DNA of 64,000 nucleotides, taken from Massilia rhizosphaerae. GTDB lineage: Bacteria; Pseudomonadota; Gammaproteobacteria; Burkholderiales; Burkholderiaceae_D. The stretch's first letter is position 1; each line of letters starts with the position of its first letter. The translations under genes were made by a program, and so were the position numbers. The notes under the pieces are model-generated. The model had not been told where the DNA came from. It ran no database searches and saw only the letters and a list, made by a program, of their open reading frames with translations. The stretch spans positions 114,667 through 178,666 of the forward strand of contig NZ_JADKYX010000014.1 of NCBI RefSeq assembly GCF_016093545.1. The letters are read 5' to 3'. Below, piece after piece: positions 8,426-17,176 of this stretch.

Positions 8426-8501
8426 AACGATGCCGCTACGTACGATGGCATCACCGCTTCGCACAGGACGAAGCATCTTTCCCATACAGTAGGAGACTCC
8501 C

Positions 8502-9842
8502 ATGGCAGATAAACCCGTTGTCCGTCGCCGCGTCGTCAAGACCGGCATCAGCGAAGAGCGCACCAACAGCAGCAAAGTCCAGAGCCAGTACCAGCCGTAC
8601 AAGGATGCGGCCTGGGGCTTCATCAATCACTGGTACCCGGCCTTGTTCAGCCATGAACTGCCGGAAGACCAGGTCGAAGGCATCCAGATCTGCGGCATCC
8701 CCATCGTGTTGCGCCGTGTCGACGGCAAGATCCATGCGCTGAAGGATCAATGCGTGCACCGCGGCGTTCGCCTGTCGGAAAAGCCGATGTGCTTCAACAA
8801 GGAGACGATCTCCTGCTGGTACCACGGCTTCACGTTCGACCTCGATACCGGCGTGCTGTCCACCATCGTGGCCAACCCGGAAGACAAGCTGATCGGCACG
8901 ACCGGCATCACGACTTACCCGGTGCGCGAAGTGGCCGGCATGATCTTCGTGTTCGTGCGCGAGGACGATTTCCCGGACGCCGACGTGCCGCCGCTGTCCG
9001 ACGACCTGCCGTTCCGCTTCCCGGAAAACAGCGAACGCTTCCCGCACCCGCTGTGGCCCGCCTCGCCGAGCGTCCTGGACGACAACGCCGTGGCGCTGGG
9101 CATGCACCGCACCGGCTTCGGCAACTGGCGCATCGCTTGCGAGAACGGCTTCGACAATGCCCACATCCTGGTCCACAAGGACAACACGATCGTCCACGCG
9201 CTGGACTGGGTCCTGCCCCTGGGCATCCTGCCGACCAGCGACGATTGCATCGCCACCGTCGAGGACGACAACGGGCCGAAGGGCTTGATGCAGTGGCTGT
9301 TCACCGACAAGTGGGCGCCCGTGCTCGAGAACGAAAAGCTGGGACTCAAGGTGGAAGGCATCAAGGGCCGCTACTACCGCACCTCGGTGGTGCTGCCGGG
9401 CGTGCTGATGGTCGAGAACTGGCCGGAAGAGCACGTGGTGCAGTACGAGTGGTACGTGCCGATCACCGACGACACGCACGAATACTGGGAAGTGCTGGTG
9501 CGCGTGTGCCCGACCGAGGCGGACCGCAAGAAATTCCAGTATCGCTTCGACCGCGTCTACAAGCCGCTGGCGCTGCACGGCTTCAACGACTGCGACCTGT
9601 ATGCCCGCGAAGCGATGCAGAACTTTTATGCCGACGGCACCGGCTGGGACGACGAGCAGCTGGTGGCGACCGACGTGTCGCCCATCACCTGGCGCAAGCT
9701 CGCGTCGCGCTGGCACCGCGGCATCGCCAAGCCTGGACGTGGCGTGGCCGGCGCGCTGAAGACGAGCAGCCTGCGCTTCAAGGATACGGCCGACGGCATG
9801 CGTCCCGGCTACAAGGTCCCGAAGATTCCGGACGAAGAGTAA
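8502..9842 (+). CDS. Rieske non-heme iron ring-hydroxylating oxygenase, CarAa-like terminal oxygenase
   Basis: A 446-residue terminal oxygenase. The Rieske cluster ligands are C84-x-H86 and C105-x2-H108 (CVHRG and CWYHG). The mononuclear iron site has D218, H221 and H225 in ENGFDNAHILVHKD, and D366 in GFNDCDLYARE. The H-x3-H spacing and the FND-x-D segment match the carbazole 1,9a-dioxygenase component CarAa rather than naphthalene-type alpha subunits. CarAa-type enzymes are homotrimers, and indeed no beta subunit gene lies nearby. It should add O2 to an aromatic ring, possibly at a carbon bearing a heteroatom. Electrons probably come from the reductase at 11304. Substrate unknown. Confidence 0.95.
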   Translation: MADKPVVRRRVVKTGISEERTNSSKVQSQYQPYKDAAWGFINHWYPALFSHELPEDQVEGIQICGIPIVLRRVDGKIHALKDQCVHRGVRLSEKPMCFNKETISCWYHGFTFDLDTGVLSTIVANPEDKLIGTTGITTYPVREVAGMIFVFVREDDFPDADVPPLSDDLPFRFPENSERFPHPLWPASPSVLDDNAVALGMHRTGFGNWRIACENGFDNAHILVHKDNTIVHALDWVLPLGILPTSDDCIATVEDDNGPKGLMQWLFTDKWAPVLENEKLGLKVEGIKGRYYRTSVVLPGVLMVENWPEEHVVQYEWYVPITDDTHEYWEVLVRVCPTEADRKKFQYRFDRVYKPLALHGFNDCDLYAREAMQNFYADGTGWDDEQLVATDVSPITWRKLASRWHRGIAKPGRGVAGALKTSSLRFKDTADGMRPGYKVPKIPDEE

Positions 9843-9894
9843 GCCACGTGCGGGCTGCGTCGGCGCCTGAATTCTTCCGCGGCATGGAGTGAGC

Positions 9895-11292
9895 ATGGAA
9901 AACGATTTGCACTATCTGGAACTGTCCGAGCTGTCGCTGCTGATCCGCGGCGGCAAGATATCGCCGGTCGACGTCGCGCAGGCGCAACTGGCGCGCATCG
10001 AGCAGCTCGACGGCAAACTCAACAGCTATGCGTATGTCGCGGCGGAGCAGGCGTTGGCGCAGGCGCGCCAGGCCGAGGCCGAAATCGCGCGGGGCGAGTA
10101 TCGCAGCCCCCTGCACGGCGTGCCGATTGCCGTCAAGGACCTGTTCTGGACGCACGACATGCCGACCACGGCGGGCACCACGATCTACCGCGACTTCGTG
10201 CCGCCGGAAGACGCGACCGTGGTGGCGCGCCTGAAAGCCGCGGGCGCCGTGAACCTCGGCAAGCTGCGCATGACCGAGGGCGCGTTCGCCATCCATCATC
10301 CCGACTTGCCGGCGCCGGTCAATCCCTGGGGCGCGGCGCACTGGGCCGGCGCGTCGTCCAGCGGCAGCGGCGTGGCCACGGCCGCCGGCTTGTGCTACGG
10401 CGCGCTGGGTACCGACACGGGCGGCTCGATCCGCTTCCCGTGCGCGGCCAACGGCCTGACCGGCCTCAAGCCGACCTGGGGCCGCGTGAGCCGGCACGGC
10501 GTGTTCGAGCTTGCGGCCAGCCTCGACCACGTCGGCCCGATGGCGCGCAGCGCCAGGGACGTGCTCTACCTGCTGTGCGCCATCGCCGGCCACGACCCCA
10601 GGGATCCCACCTCGCTGCCCGGCGCATGCCTGGAAATCCCGCGGGTCGACGACACGTTCAAGGGCCTGCGCGTCGGCGTGGACGAATCGTGGCTCAGCGA
10701 CGGCGTCGATCCCGCCATCCAGCACGGCCTGCAGCAGATCATGGCGTTCGTGCGCGAAGGCGGCGGCGTCCTGCACAGCGTGCGGATGCCCGACACCCGT
10801 GCCGTCAGCACGAACTGGGAACGGCACTGCGGCGTGCAGACGGCGATCGCGCACGAAGCGACGTATCCGCGCCGTGCCGCCGACTACGGCCCGGCCTTGA
10901 GCCGCCTGATCGATGGCGGGCGCGAGCTGGGCGGCCTGGACTACCAGCGCATCCTGCTGGCCGCGCAGCGCTTCACCGGCGAAGTCGACGCCTTGTTCGA
11001 TCGGGTCGACCTGGTGCTGGCGCCGGTGCAGCCGTATGCCGCGCCGACCTACGAGCAGCTGGCGGACCTCGCGCAGGATCCCGAGGCGAACCGGCACCTG
11101 ATCCAGTTCACCGCGCCGTTCAACGTGAGCGGCCATCCATGCCTGAGCCTGCCTTACGGCTGCACGCAGCAGGGCTTGCCGCTGGGCGTGCAGTTCATCG
11201 GAAAAAAAGGCGCGGAAGCCGTCTTGTGCCGCGCCGGCATGGCCGTGCAGCGCGTCAGCGACTGGCACAAGCAGCATCCGCCCGGAATCTGA
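9895..11292 (+). CDS. Amidase-signature family amidase
   Basis: A 465-residue amidase with GGAG five bases before the chosen ATG. The Ser-cisSer-Lys triad is complete: K81 in GVPIAVKDL, cis-Ser near S155 in GASSSGSG, nucleophile S178 in GTDTGGSIR. Members hydrolyse carboxamides to acid and ammonia or amine. It lies between the oxygenase and its reductase, so an amide substrate or intermediate in this pathway is likely. A second amidase of a different subgroup lies at 14476. GatA of the Glu-tRNA amidotransferase is related, but no gatB or gatC neighbours are present. Confidence 0.9.
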   Translation: MENDLHYLELSELSLLIRGGKISPVDVAQAQLARIEQLDGKLNSYAYVAAEQALAQARQAEAEIARGEYRSPLHGVPIAVKDLFWTHDMPTTAGTTIYRDFVPPEDATVVARLKAAGAVNLGKLRMTEGAFAIHHPDLPAPVNPWGAAHWAGASSSGSGVATAAGLCYGALGTDTGGSIRFPCAANGLTGLKPTWGRVSRHGVFELAASLDHVGPMARSARDVLYLLCAIAGHDPRDPTSLPGACLEIPRVDDTFKGLRVGVDESWLSDGVDPAIQHGLQQIMAFVREGGGVLHSVRMPDTRAVSTNWERHCGVQTAIAHEATYPRRAADYGPALSRLIDGGRELGGLDYQRILLAAQRFTGEVDALFDRVDLVLAPVQPYAAPTYEQLADLAQDPEANRHLIQFTAPFNVSGHPCLSLPYGCTQQGLPLGVQFIGKKGAEAVLCRAGMAVQRVSDWHKQHPPGI

Positions 11293-11303
11293 CTTTCACC
11301 GTA

Positions 11304-12329
11304 ATGAGAAACACCATGCGTAACGTCACACTTAACTATGCCGACGGCGTCAGCCGCAGTTTCGAAGTCGCCCCCGGCGAGCTCATCCTCGACGCCGCCA
11401 TTGCCGCCGAGATTCCCGTGCTGTACCAGTGCCAGTCGGGCAGCTGCTCCTCCTGCACGGCCACGCTGGCGTCCGGCGACGCGCAGACCCGCGCCGGCGC
11501 CAGCTCGACCCTCCTGGCCAGCGAGGTGGCCGCCGGCACGCGCCTGTTGTGCGTATGCGAAGCCAATTCGGACTGCAGCTTCGACGTCGGCTACACCAGC
11601 GAGGCTGGCGCCGGCGTCGCACACGAAGTCCATGCGTTCATCGACTCGATCGAGAACATCGCCAGCAATGCCGTGCGCCTGACCGTGGAACTGGCCGAAG
11701 GCGAGTGGATGGCATTCCGTCCAGGCCAGTTCATGCAGATCGAAGTGCCCGGCCTCGGCGTGCTGCGCAGCTATTCGCCGTCGAGCGTGGGCACCGACCT
11801 GCCGAAGATGACGTTCCTGATCCGGATCCTGCCCGACGGCGCGATGTCCAACTTCCTGTCGACGGCGGCCGGGCCGGACCAGGTGCTCAAGCTGACGGGC
11901 CCGTACGGTTCGTTCTTCCTGCGCGAAGAGAAAAAGCGCGCGCCGCACATCTTCGTGGCCGGCGGCACCGGGCTCGCGCCGATCCTGTCGATGATCGACA
12001 CGCTGCGCCAGATGGGCGGGCGCAAGCCGCCGATGCTGCTCAGCTTCGGCTGCGCGACGCCGGACGCGCTGTTCTGCCTGGACGACATCGAGTTGCGCAA
12101 GCAATGGCTGCCGACGCTCGAAGCGCGCATCTGCGTGGACCGCGATCCGCTCGAAGGCATGCATCACGGCAACCCGGTCAGCGCCCTGCGCGCGGGCGAC
12201 GTGACGCCCGACACCGTCGCTTATCTCTGCGGTCCGCAGGTCATGATCGACGCCGCGACCAGACGCTTGATCGAGCTGGGCGCGGACCCGGCCAACATCT
12301 ACAGCGAACAATTCACACCGAGCAATTGA
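11304..12329 (+). CDS. Oxygenase reductase: plant-type 2Fe-2S ferredoxin fused to FAD/NAD reductase
   Basis: A 341-residue protein; the ATG at 11316 is an alternative start. The N-terminal ferredoxin (about 5-95) has CQSGSCSSC and a fourth cysteine in LLCVC. The FAD domain has RSYSPSS, and the NAD domain has VAGGTGLAPILSM and YLCGPQVMID. This is the BenC/AntC-type layout, which passes electrons from NADH to a Rieske terminal oxygenase. It is the only reductase in the cluster and so the likely partner of the gene at 8502. CarAa itself uses a separate ferredoxin, so this pairing would differ from the carbazole system. Confidence 0.93.
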   Translation: MRNTMRNVTLNYADGVSRSFEVAPGELILDAAIAAEIPVLYQCQSGSCSSCTATLASGDAQTRAGASSTLLASEVAAGTRLLCVCEANSDCSFDVGYTSEAGAGVAHEVHAFIDSIENIASNAVRLTVELAEGEWMAFRPGQFMQIEVPGLGVLRSYSPSSVGTDLPKMTFLIRILPDGAMSNFLSTAAGPDQVLKLTGPYGSFFLREEKKRAPHIFVAGGTGLAPILSMIDTLRQMGGRKPPMLLSFGCATPDALFCLDDIELRKQWLPTLEARICVDRDPLEGMHHGNPVSALRAGDVTPDTVAYLCGPQVMIDAATRRLIELGADPANIYSEQFTPSN

Positions 12330-12347
12330 GAGCACGAGGAACCGACC

Positions 12348-13679
12348 ATGCTGCCCGCCACCACCCCCGTCCCGTTTTCCGCCGAACAGAAGCAATGGTA
12401 TGAGCAGGCCTGCGCGAAGATCGATCCCAAGCGCCTGCAACGACTGCTGTTCGACCTGACCGACATCCACAGCCCGACCGGCGCGACGCGCGCGGCCAGC
12501 GAATTCATGGTCGCGCACCTGGGCAAGGTCGGCTTCGAGGCCGGCTACCAGCCGCTGACCGAGACCAGCGGCAACGTCAAGGCGCAGTACAAGGGAGCGG
12601 GCGGCGGCGCGTCGGTGATGCTGTACGCGCCGATCGACACGCACCTCGAATGCACGCCGGCAGAACGCGAATTGCTGACGGGGCCGGCCACCGAGGCCGA
12701 CATGCAGCCGCGTGCGCAGCAGGTCGACGACTGGGTGTTCGGCCTGGGCGCATCGAATCCGAAGGGCATGATCGCCACGCTGACCGAAGTCGCCACCGCC
12801 CTGATCGAAGCGAAGGTGCCGCTGCGCGGCGACCTGCTGATGGGCATGGCCGATGGCGGCATGCCGGTGGACATCTCGGCGCGCCAGCATGCCGGCATGT
12901 CCGGCGGCGTACTGCATTTGCTGAACCGCGGCATGTATCCCGACTTCGCCATCATCATGAAGCCGTGGAACTGGGTCTATCACGAAGAGCCCGGCATGGC
13001 CTGGTTCAAGCTGCGCGTGTACGGCACGCTGGGTTACGCGGGCGTGCCGCATGACATTCCCGGTTTCCGCAGTTCGGTCGGCGCCACCGCCACCGTCATT
13101 CCCGAGCTGGAACAATGGATCCTCGACTACGCCGAGAACAACACCTCCGGCGTGATCAAGCCGCACGGCTGGATCGCCGGCGTGCGCGGCGGCGATCCCG
13201 AGCGTCCCGCGTTTCCATCCTTCCTCACCGAATTGTTCTTCGACGTGCGCGTCAATCCGCGCATGTCGCCGGCCGACGTGAAAGCGCAGTTCGCGGCCTT
13301 CGTCGCCGACCTCCAGGCGCGCCGTCCGGAACTGGACATGGATTGGGAGATGTACGGCTCCACGCCCGGCGGCACCACCGATCCGCAGAACTGGATCATC
13401 CAGTCCTGCAAGCGTGGCTGGGAACACATCGAAGGCCGGCCGCACGGCACACCCGACTGGCTGGCCGGCCAGACGGATGGCGCGGCCCTGCGCCGCTGGG
13501 GCGTGCCGACGGCGCGCATCGGCTGGCCGTGGCCGGCGCAAGGCGCGCCGCTGCCGGTCGCCGAAGGCCTGGGCGGCATGGGCGCGACCTACGTTCCCGA
13601 GCTCATCCCCTGCGCCCGGAAAGTCATGTATGCCCTCGTCGACACGTTGACGCGCCCGCGCGGCGAACTGGGCCTGTAA
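12348..13679 (+). CDS. M20-like amidohydrolase/peptidase-fold protein with degenerate metal site
   Basis: A 443-residue protein with the overall M20 layout: an N-terminal catalytic half, a lid or dimerisation segment (about 215-330) and a C-terminal return. The key motifs are altered. The GHxDT segment reads APIDTH (P95 for His), the GRGAxDxKG motif reads GLGASNPKG (N137 for the bridging Asp), and the EExG motif reads MADGGM. A standard two-zinc centre is therefore unlikely. It may be a specialised deacylase with other ligands or a non-hydrolytic binding protein. The start has GAGGAACCGACC upstream. It lies in the oxygenase operon between the reductase and the racemase-like gene. Confidence 0.72.
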   Translation: MLPATTPVPFSAEQKQWYEQACAKIDPKRLQRLLFDLTDIHSPTGATRAASEFMVAHLGKVGFEAGYQPLTETSGNVKAQYKGAGGGASVMLYAPIDTHLECTPAERELLTGPATEADMQPRAQQVDDWVFGLGASNPKGMIATLTEVATALIEAKVPLRGDLLMGMADGGMPVDISARQHAGMSGGVLHLLNRGMYPDFAIIMKPWNWVYHEEPGMAWFKLRVYGTLGYAGVPHDIPGFRSSVGATATVIPELEQWILDYAENNTSGVIKPHGWIAGVRGGDPERPAFPSFLTELFFDVRVNPRMSPADVKAQFAAFVADLQARRPELDMDWEMYGSTPGGTTDPQNWIIQSCKRGWEHIEGRPHGTPDWLAGQTDGAALRRWGVPTARIGWPWPAQGAPLPVAEGLGGMGATYVPELIPCARKVMYALVDTLTRPRGELGL

Positions 13680-13710
13680 GCACCGCATAACAAATACAAG
13701 GAGACACGCC

Positions 13711-14463
13711 ATGAAAAAGAAACGCATCAAGCTCATCGTCCCCGTGCCGATGAATGAACAAACCAAGGCCATGTTCGCGTCCCAGCTGCCGCCGGGCATG
13801 GTGCGCGACGACATCGACGTCGAGTTCGTGGGCGCCGGCCGCGTGCTCAGCCTGGCCGACAGCTATTACGACACGACCCTGATGGATGCCGCCGTGCTGG
13901 CCGCCGGCATGAAGGCCGAGGAAGAGGGCTTCGACGCGGTCTGCATCAATACCGTCAGCGATTCCGGCCTCTACGGTCTGCGCTCGCGCCTGTCGATTCC
14001 CGTTATGGCGCCGGGCCAGAGCGCATTCCACCTGGCCTGCACGCTGGGTCACAAGTTCAGCGTCCTGACCATGTGGCCGCAGTGGTTCGCGCTCTACCGC
14101 AAGACGCTCAAGGAATACAACCTCGAGTCCCGCCTGGCATCGATACGCGCCATCGACGTGCGCCCGGATACCGAGGCCTTATTGCAGGGCAAGGAGGACG
14201 TCGTGTTCGGCAAGCTGCTGGAGCAGGCCCGGCTGGCCATCGAAGAAGATGGCGCGGACGTGCTGGTGCTCGGTTCCACCACCATGCACCAGTCGCATGC
14301 GTTCCTGGCGGCGAACTTGCCGGTGCCGGTCCTCAACCCCGGGGTGATCGCGTACAAGATGTGCGAAATGCTGCTCGACCTCGGCATCGCCCACAGCAAG
14401 ACCGCCTTCCCCAGCCCGGAAGCGCTCAAGGACGACGCCTTCCGTATCGGATTCGGCAATTGA
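13711..14463 (+). CDS. Asp/Glu/hydantoin racemase-superfamily protein lacking both catalytic cysteines
   Basis: A 250-residue protein with AAGGAGACACGCC before the start. The fold is that of the Asp/Glu/hydantoin racemase superfamily: VPVPMNEQT at the N-terminus, DAVCINTVSDSGL and VLVLGSTTM at the two active-site loops. The first catalytic Cys position holds T81 and the second S189, so a two-cysteine racemase mechanism is excluded. Related Cys-poor members act as isomerases or decarboxylases of small dicarboxylates. A function on a ring-derived acid is possible, but nothing in the sequence fixes it. Confidence 0.75.
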   Translation: MKKKRIKLIVPVPMNEQTKAMFASQLPPGMVRDDIDVEFVGAGRVLSLADSYYDTTLMDAAVLAAGMKAEEEGFDAVCINTVSDSGLYGLRSRLSIPVMAPGQSAFHLACTLGHKFSVLTMWPQWFALYRKTLKEYNLESRLASIRAIDVRPDTEALLQGKEDVVFGKLLEQARLAIEEDGADVLVLGSTTMHQSHAFLAANLPVPVLNPGVIAYKMCEMLLDLGIAHSKTAFPSPEALKDDAFRIGFGN

Positions 14464-14475
14464 CGAGGCAAGCCC

Positions 14476-15894
14476 ATGAAAACCGATCTCACCATCCATG
14501 ACGCGATGGCCGCCTTCCGCGCCGGCACGCTGACCAGCGTGGCCCTCGTCGAAGCCTGCCTGCGGCGCATCGAGGAACGCAAGCATCTGAACGTCTTCGT
14601 GACGGTCGACGCACCCGGCGCGCTGGCGGCGGCCGCCCAGGCCGACCTGGCGCGCGCGGCCGGCAAGCCGGGCAAGCCGCTGGCCGGCATTCCGATCGTG
14701 GTCAAGGACAATATCTACGCCGCCGGCCTGCCGTGCACGGCGGGGTCCCCGGCACTGGCCGATTTCGTGCCCGAACAGGATGCCCCGACCTTGCAAAAGC
14801 TGCGCGACGCGGGCGCCATCGTGCTGGGCAAGACCAACATGAACGAGTTCGCGTTCGGCGCGACGGGCTACAACCCCTCGTTCAACACGGGCAGCGGAGT
14901 GGGCGTGCGCAACGCCTACGACAGCGAACGGATCGCCGGTGGTTCGTCCTCGGGCAGTGCGGCGGCGCTCGGCGCGCGCATGGCGCTGGCGGCGCTCGGC
15001 ACGGACACGGGCGGCTCGATGCGCATTCCCTGCGCCCTGAACGGCTGCGCATCGCTGCGGCCCAGCAGCGGCCGCTATTCGCGCCTGGGCACGATTCCCA
15101 TTTCGACCAGCCGCGACACCGTCGGGCCGATGGCGCACTGCATGGCCGACGTGGCCCTGCTCGACGCGCTGATGACCGATGAATACGCGTTGCCACCTGT
15201 CGAACTGGCCCGGTTGCGCCTCGGCGTGCCCGCCGAGTTCTGGACCCGGCTGGACGAGGACACGCGCGGATGCGCCGAGGCCGCGCTGGCCAGGTTGCGC
15301 GCACACGGCGTGAAGCTGGTCGACATCCCGGATGCCGGCTTGTTCGATCTGAACCAGCCCATCGGCTTCCCCGTCGTCATCCACGAAGCGCGCGTCGGCC
15401 TGCAGGCCTATCTGCGCGAGCAGGGGCCGGGGATCTCCATCGAGGCCCTGGTCGAGAACATCAACAGCCCGGACGTGAAAGCCATCTACGAGCAGTGGGT
15501 TTTACCGGGAAAAATGCCGACGCCCCAAGGCATGGTCGACGTCGAGCCCTTGTACGAGGCGGCCGAGAACGGCGGCAGGCAGGCACTGAAAGCGCGCTAT
15601 CGCGCCTTGTTCGACAACCTGGCGATCGATGCCCTGGTTTTCCCCACGACCACCATCGTGGCGCCTCCGGCGGGGCCGGAAGTCAACGAGCCGAAAAACT
15701 TCGAAGGCTTGATCCGCAATACCGAACCCGGCGCCAGCGCGGGCCTGGCCTGCATCCAGCTGCCGGTCGGACTGGGCCGCCGCAGCGGCGTGCCGGTCGG
15801 GCTGGAGCTGGATGCGCCGGCGGGAAGCGATCGCCGCCTGCTGGCGATCGGCATCGCCATCGAATCCGTGCTCGACCGCATACCGCCGGCCTGA
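14476..15894 (+). CDS. Amidase-signature family amidase, indoleacetamide hydrolase-like
   Basis: A 472-residue amidase starting 12 bases after the racemase-like gene. Catalytic K77 (GIPIVVKDN), cis-Ser near S158 (GGSSSGSA) and nucleophile S181 (GTDTGGSMR) are all present. Overall layout resembles indoleacetamide/mandelamide hydrolases, which cleave primary amides of arylalkanoic acids. It is not a close copy of the amidase at 9895: loops and C-terminal parts differ, so the two probably handle different amides or act in sequence. It is the last gene before a 204-base gap. Confidence 0.9.
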   Translation: MKTDLTIHDAMAAFRAGTLTSVALVEACLRRIEERKHLNVFVTVDAPGALAAAAQADLARAAGKPGKPLAGIPIVVKDNIYAAGLPCTAGSPALADFVPEQDAPTLQKLRDAGAIVLGKTNMNEFAFGATGYNPSFNTGSGVGVRNAYDSERIAGGSSSGSAAALGARMALAALGTDTGGSMRIPCALNGCASLRPSSGRYSRLGTIPISTSRDTVGPMAHCMADVALLDALMTDEYALPPVELARLRLGVPAEFWTRLDEDTRGCAEAALARLRAHGVKLVDIPDAGLFDLNQPIGFPVVIHEARVGLQAYLREQGPGISIEALVENINSPDVKAIYEQWVLPGKMPTPQGMVDVEPLYEAAENGGRQALKARYRALFDNLAIDALVFPTTTIVAPPAGPEVNEPKNFEGLIRNTEPGASAGLACIQLPVGLGRRSGVPVGLELDAPAGSDRRLLAIGIAIESVLDRIPPA

Positions 15895-16032
15895 CACCGC
15901 GCCGTCACGTCATGTGCGAGGACGCGCCGCGACACGTCGGCGCGTGGCGTGCGCACGCCTGTCCCATTTGCGCTGCAGTCGTCATGAATATTGCAGGCAA
16001 GGGATAAGGCCGCAGTGCCGGGATAGCCGCAC

Positions 16033-16046
16033 ATGACCTGGATCAA
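16033..16046 (+). promoter_or_regulatory. FNR/ANR-like box before the envelope module
   Basis: ATGAC-CTGG-ATCAA matches the FNR-type consensus in eight of ten positions and shares ATCAA with the box at 3886-3899. It lies 53 bases before the YCF48-like gene, in the only sizeable gap between 9842 and 29508. The match may be chance in a 204-base gap. Confidence 0.35.
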
Positions 16047-16098
16047 GAGAATCGTTTTGTAGCAGCCATTTTCGTATCTCAACTTTGTGGATCGCTTT

Positions 16099-17148
16099 AT
16101 GAATAATCGCGCCAGTCTTCGCATGGAAAGCCCGACACGATCGAAAGAGAAACTGCGCCTGAGTAATCTTCTCGTGTCGGTGCTGCCGTGGACGATCATT
16201 GCCGGCCTGTTGTATGCCGGCTTGTTCATCAAACCCAAGGCCGTGGGCGGCAGCGTCACGCCGCCGGCGCTGGAGCGCCGCGACCGGGTCTACGGCATCA
16301 CGCACGGGGAGGGCGGTGCGCTGCTGGCGGCCGCGTCCAACGGCAAGATCCTGGCCATCGGCGCGAACCGCACGGTCACGCGCCAGGCGACGCCGGTCGA
16401 CCTGTCGCTGCAGGACATCGCCGCGTTCGACGCCACGCACGCCGTGGCGGTGGGCAACGACAACGTCATCCTCTTCACGGCAGACGGCGGCAAGCACTGG
16501 GCCAGGGCCGCGAACGTGCCGCGCTCGCCAGTCGCCAACAAGCTTAACCGCGTGCGCACCGGCGCCGACGGCGTGGCGGTCGCCGTCGGCGAGATGGGTG
16601 CGCTGCTGCGCTCGCAGGACTACGGCAAGACCTGGGAGCGCCTGCGCGAGGAAGAAGACGTGGCCTGGAACGACGTCGCCATCCTGGACGGCGGCGCGTA
16701 CGTGGTGGTGGGCGAGTTCGGCAAGATCCTGCGCAGCGGCGACGGCGGCAAGACCTGGGAGAAGGAACAGGCGCCGGTCGAGGGGTCGCTGATGGCCACC
16801 GCGTTCCGCGACGCGGCCAACGGCGTCGCCGTCGGGCTCGACGGCGTCGTGCTGACCAGCGGCGATGGTGGCCGCACCTGGACCCGTGTCGACGTACCCG
16901 CGCATGACCACTTGCTGGACGTGTTGTGGAACGCCGACAAGAACGAATGGTTCGCGGTCGGCGCGCTGGGCCGCTGGGTCAGCGGCAAGCAAGGCGCCGA
17001 CGGCACGCAATGGCAGACCGGCGTGCTGGGCGAGCACACCCTGTCCTGGCATACCCGCGTCCTGGCGGCAGGTGCCGCTTACTGGCTGGCCGGCGCCGAC
17101 GTCGGCAGCTGGAATGGCCGGCAATGGACGCCGCTCGCCCCGCATTGA
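16099..17148 (+). CDS. YCF48-like beta-propeller protein, membrane-anchored
   Basis: About 349 residues; a GTG at 16087 is an alternative start. One N-terminal membrane segment (about 24-46, LLVSVLPWTIIAGLLYAGLF) is followed by repeated blades with the signature G-x-x-G-x-x-x-x-S-x-D-x-G-x-T-W, for example GEMGALLRSQDYGKTW, GEFGKILRSGDGGKTW and GLDGVVLTSGDGGRTW. Proteins of this type are regularly encoded beside an RND/MMPL transporter and DUF1302/DUF1329 genes in steroid and aromatic degraders, as here. The propeller is probably periplasmic and may assist the transporter. Confidence 0.85.
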   Translation: MNNRASLRMESPTRSKEKLRLSNLLVSVLPWTIIAGLLYAGLFIKPKAVGGSVTPPALERRDRVYGITHGEGGALLAAASNGKILAIGANRTVTRQATPVDLSLQDIAAFDATHAVAVGNDNVILFTADGGKHWARAANVPRSPVANKLNRVRTGADGVAVAVGEMGALLRSQDYGKTWERLREEEDVAWNDVAILDGGAYVVVGEFGKILRSGDGGKTWEKEQAPVEGSLMATAFRDAANGVAVGLDGVVLTSGDGGRTWTRVDVPAHDHLLDVLWNADKNEWFAVGALGRWVSGKQGADGTQWQTGVLGEHTLSWHTRVLAAGAAYWLAGADVGSWNGRQWTPLAPH

Positions 17149-17176
17149 ACCTCCAGCCCCATTTTTCGAGACTCCC

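Noticed and set aside
11154..13814. 886-residue minus-strand frame
   Set aside because: Overlaps the reductase and M20-like genes, which have motifs and ribosome binding sites; mirror frame.
9895..15894. gatCAB-type amidotransferase genes
   Set aside because: Both amidases resemble GatA but there is no gatB or gatC, and the context is catabolic.
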